Source: Rhodohalobacter sulfatireducens (GTDB lineage Bacteria > Bacteroidota > Rhodothermia > Balneolales > Balneolaceae). Taken from it: a DNA stretch of 64,000 nt. Of the stretch, positions 62,895 through 64,000 are shown piece after piece; positions within the stretch are counted from its first letter, which is position 1; every line of letters starts with the position of its first letter. Location of the stretch: contig NZ_JAKLWS010000019.1 in NCBI RefSeq assembly GCF_022012475.1, positions 19,705 to 83,704 of the forward strand, in the 5' to 3' direction. The translations under genes were made by a program, and so were the position numbers. The notes under the pieces were generated by a model, which did no database searches, had not been told where the DNA came from, and was given only the letters and a program-made list of their open reading frames with translations.

Positions 62895-63905
62895 TCAATC
62901 ATTCTCTGATTGAAACTGACTCCCCTTAAACACTTTCATCAGATAGAAAAGAAAAGGTAAGATAATACAGGAACCGATTATCAAGGCCAATAGAAGTTGC
63001 CAAAGTGTAGCATCAGGGGCTACTGAATTATAAAAAGTAATATCTGCAGCCCCTGACTGACGAATTACAACCGGCATCTGAACCCAAAACCAAGCTAACA
63101 TCACTGCTATTGCCTGCCCTGCTCCCAACACTCTCGATAGAATGATTTTCTCTTCCTTCAGGCTCCACCATAATACGGGAATCAAAAAAGTAGCGGTTAC
63201 AACCATAAATACAGCAAACCAGGAGTTGATATACATGGAGAAGAGCGGCAGCCCGTTAAATTCAGCAGATGTAAAAACAAGAATACCTGAAGCTACGGAT
63301 ATTGCATTCAACGTTTTGGCCGAGGTTTTAAATTCTCTGAATTCAAATATGTCTTCCGTTTCTCCGATCATATAAACGTCAGCCAGGAAAGTAAATAAGA
63401 TAATTGTAAAAATGCCCACAGAAAATGAGAACAGATTCAGCCACGGTGCGATAAATCCATCATAAAAAGAGACAGCACTTGGGGTGATATTCCCAAGCGC
63501 AACGGCTCCAACTACGATGCCTAAAAACAGGGGCGTGATGATACTCGATATTTTAAATACCCAATTGAAAACAATGTTACTTTGGTCCTTGATGGCATCG
63601 TAGTGCATATAAGCAAATGCAGTTCCCCGAAATACGATACCAATAAGCATAATGAGCAGCGGAATGTGAAGATAAAGGGTCAATGTTGAATAGATTTTCG
63701 GAAATCCCATAAACAGAATGACCACGACAAGAATCAACCACACGTGATTCGCTTCCCATACTGGGCCTATGGCATGTGCTATTGTTTGCCGATTGATGTT
63801 CCCGGTTATCATTTCCAGAACTCCAGCCCCAAAATCTGCTCCGCCAAACAGAACGTAACACACGATCGAAAGAACCAGGAAAAATATGATGGCTTCCATT
63901 AACAT
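62895..63905 (-). CDS. cydB: Cytochrome bd-type quinol oxidase subunit II
   Basis: 336 residues, eight or nine helices. The N-terminal FGGADFGAGVLEMITG (about 20-35), VWEANHVWLIL and FRGTAFAYMHYD motifs define CydB. Works with CydA as a high-affinity terminal oxidase. The ATG at 63905 abuts the heptamer array; a second ATG two codons later (MEAIIFF) is possible. CydA is not in the window; it is probably beyond the array on the right. Confidence 0.92.
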   Translation of the reverse strand: MLMEAIIFFLVLSIVCYVLFGGADFGAGVLEMITGNINRQTIAHAIGPVWEANHVWLILVVVILFMGFPKIYSTLTLYLHIPLLIMLIGIVFRGTAFAYMHYDAIKDQSNIVFNWVFKISSIITPLFLGIVVGAVALGNITPSAVSFYDGFIAPWLNLFSFSVGIFTIILFTFLADVYMIGETEDIFEFREFKTSAKTLNAISVASGILVFTSAEFNGLPLFSMYINSWFAVFMVVTATFLIPVLWWSLKEEKIILSRVLGAGQAIAVMLAWFWVQMPVVIRQSGAADITFYNSVAPDATLWQLLLALIIGSCIILPFLFYLMKVFKGSQFQSEND

Positions 63906-63906
63906 G

Positions 63907-64000
63907 TTTCTGGTTTCTGGTTTCTGGTTTCTGGTTTCTGGTTTCTGGTTTCTGGTTTCTGGTTTCTGGTTTCTGGTTTCTGGTTTCTGGTTTCTGGTTT
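63907..64000 (-). repeat. CCAGAAA heptamer array (at least 13 copies) abutting the cydB start
   Basis: TTTCTGG on the plus strand, 94 bases without interruption and running off the window end; same unit as at 58312. No Shine-Dalgarno is possible between the array and the ATG. Confidence 0.97.

Noticed and set aside
1..64000. CRISPR array, prophage, plasmid functions, tRNA or rRNA genes
   Set aside because: No spaced direct repeats of CRISPR type, no integrase, capsid, replication or transposase gene, and no cloverleaf or rRNA stretch seen by eye. The tandem arrays at 58312 and 63907 have 7-base units without spacers.

Overview
The window looks like a chromosomal segment of a moderately AT-rich, aerobic, heterotrophic member of the Bacteroidota/Balneolota (Rhodothermota) assemblage. 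This is inferred from a tricorn-type protease, an S9 peptidase with a propeller, two GH3 enzymes, a STPK-associated ECF sigma factor next to a kinase-TPR protein, weak Shine-Dalgarno sequences, and haem A and bd-type oxidase genes. I see no phage, plasmid, CRISPR, rRNA or tRNA genes. Nearly all genes are chromosomal housekeeping or accessory metabolism.

Layout. 1-5.0 kb: truncated AI-2E-family transporter, then a minus-strand purF-engB-serA operon closed by a clear intrinsic terminator. 5.3-17 kb: small MauE/DoxX-like membrane protein, secreted tricorn protease, divergent MscS channels, ettA, a ring-cleaving dioxygenase-like VOC protein and a secreted S9 peptidase. 17.1-26.3 kb: a two-gene cytochrome operon (cytochrome c fused to a probable outer-membrane barrel, then a pentahaem cytochrome), a TrkA/RCK potassium channel, an anchored GH3 glucosidase, and an abutting pair of ATP-grasp and guanidine-modifying-superfamily genes. 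26.6-35.4 kb: small envelope proteins, an ECF sigma factor, a Ser/Thr kinase with TPRs, then a lipoprotein and a beta-barrel protein. 35.9-46.3 kb: asparagine synthetase, an AraC regulator with DUF3224, a patch of decayed genes (YdeI remnant, ParE toxin with an internal stop, frameshifted ArsR, wrecked SRPBCC), Ada, DUF72, DUF6940, a YqaE-like peptide, an SDR and an ATP-grasp. 46.3-54.8 kb: ABC exporter, lipoprotein GH3, and a sugar dehydrogenase-lactonase-dehydratase operon for oxidative sugar catabolism. 55-64 kb: methyltransferase and GT2 pair, MerR, divergent ctaA and ctaB, a GMC oxidoreductase-methyltransferase-glycosyltransferase cluster, and cydB at the window edge.

The most interesting signal is a shared promoter-like sequence: TTCRCC(G/A), exactly 16 bases, then CGCG(T/A)(A/G)TAG(A/T). 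It lies upstream of the kinase, the lipoprotein and the beta-barrel gene, all close to a STPK-type ECF sigma gene that lacks the usual acidic region-2 motif. This suggests a local regulon of a sigma factor controlled by phosphorylation. Second, CCAGAAA heptamer arrays (reading the coding strand) abut the start codons of both ctaA and cydB, which is the architecture of a phase-variable locus. Several families of dispersed palindromic repeats fill the intergenic spaces, some with hairpin stems that differ in sequence but keep their pairing.
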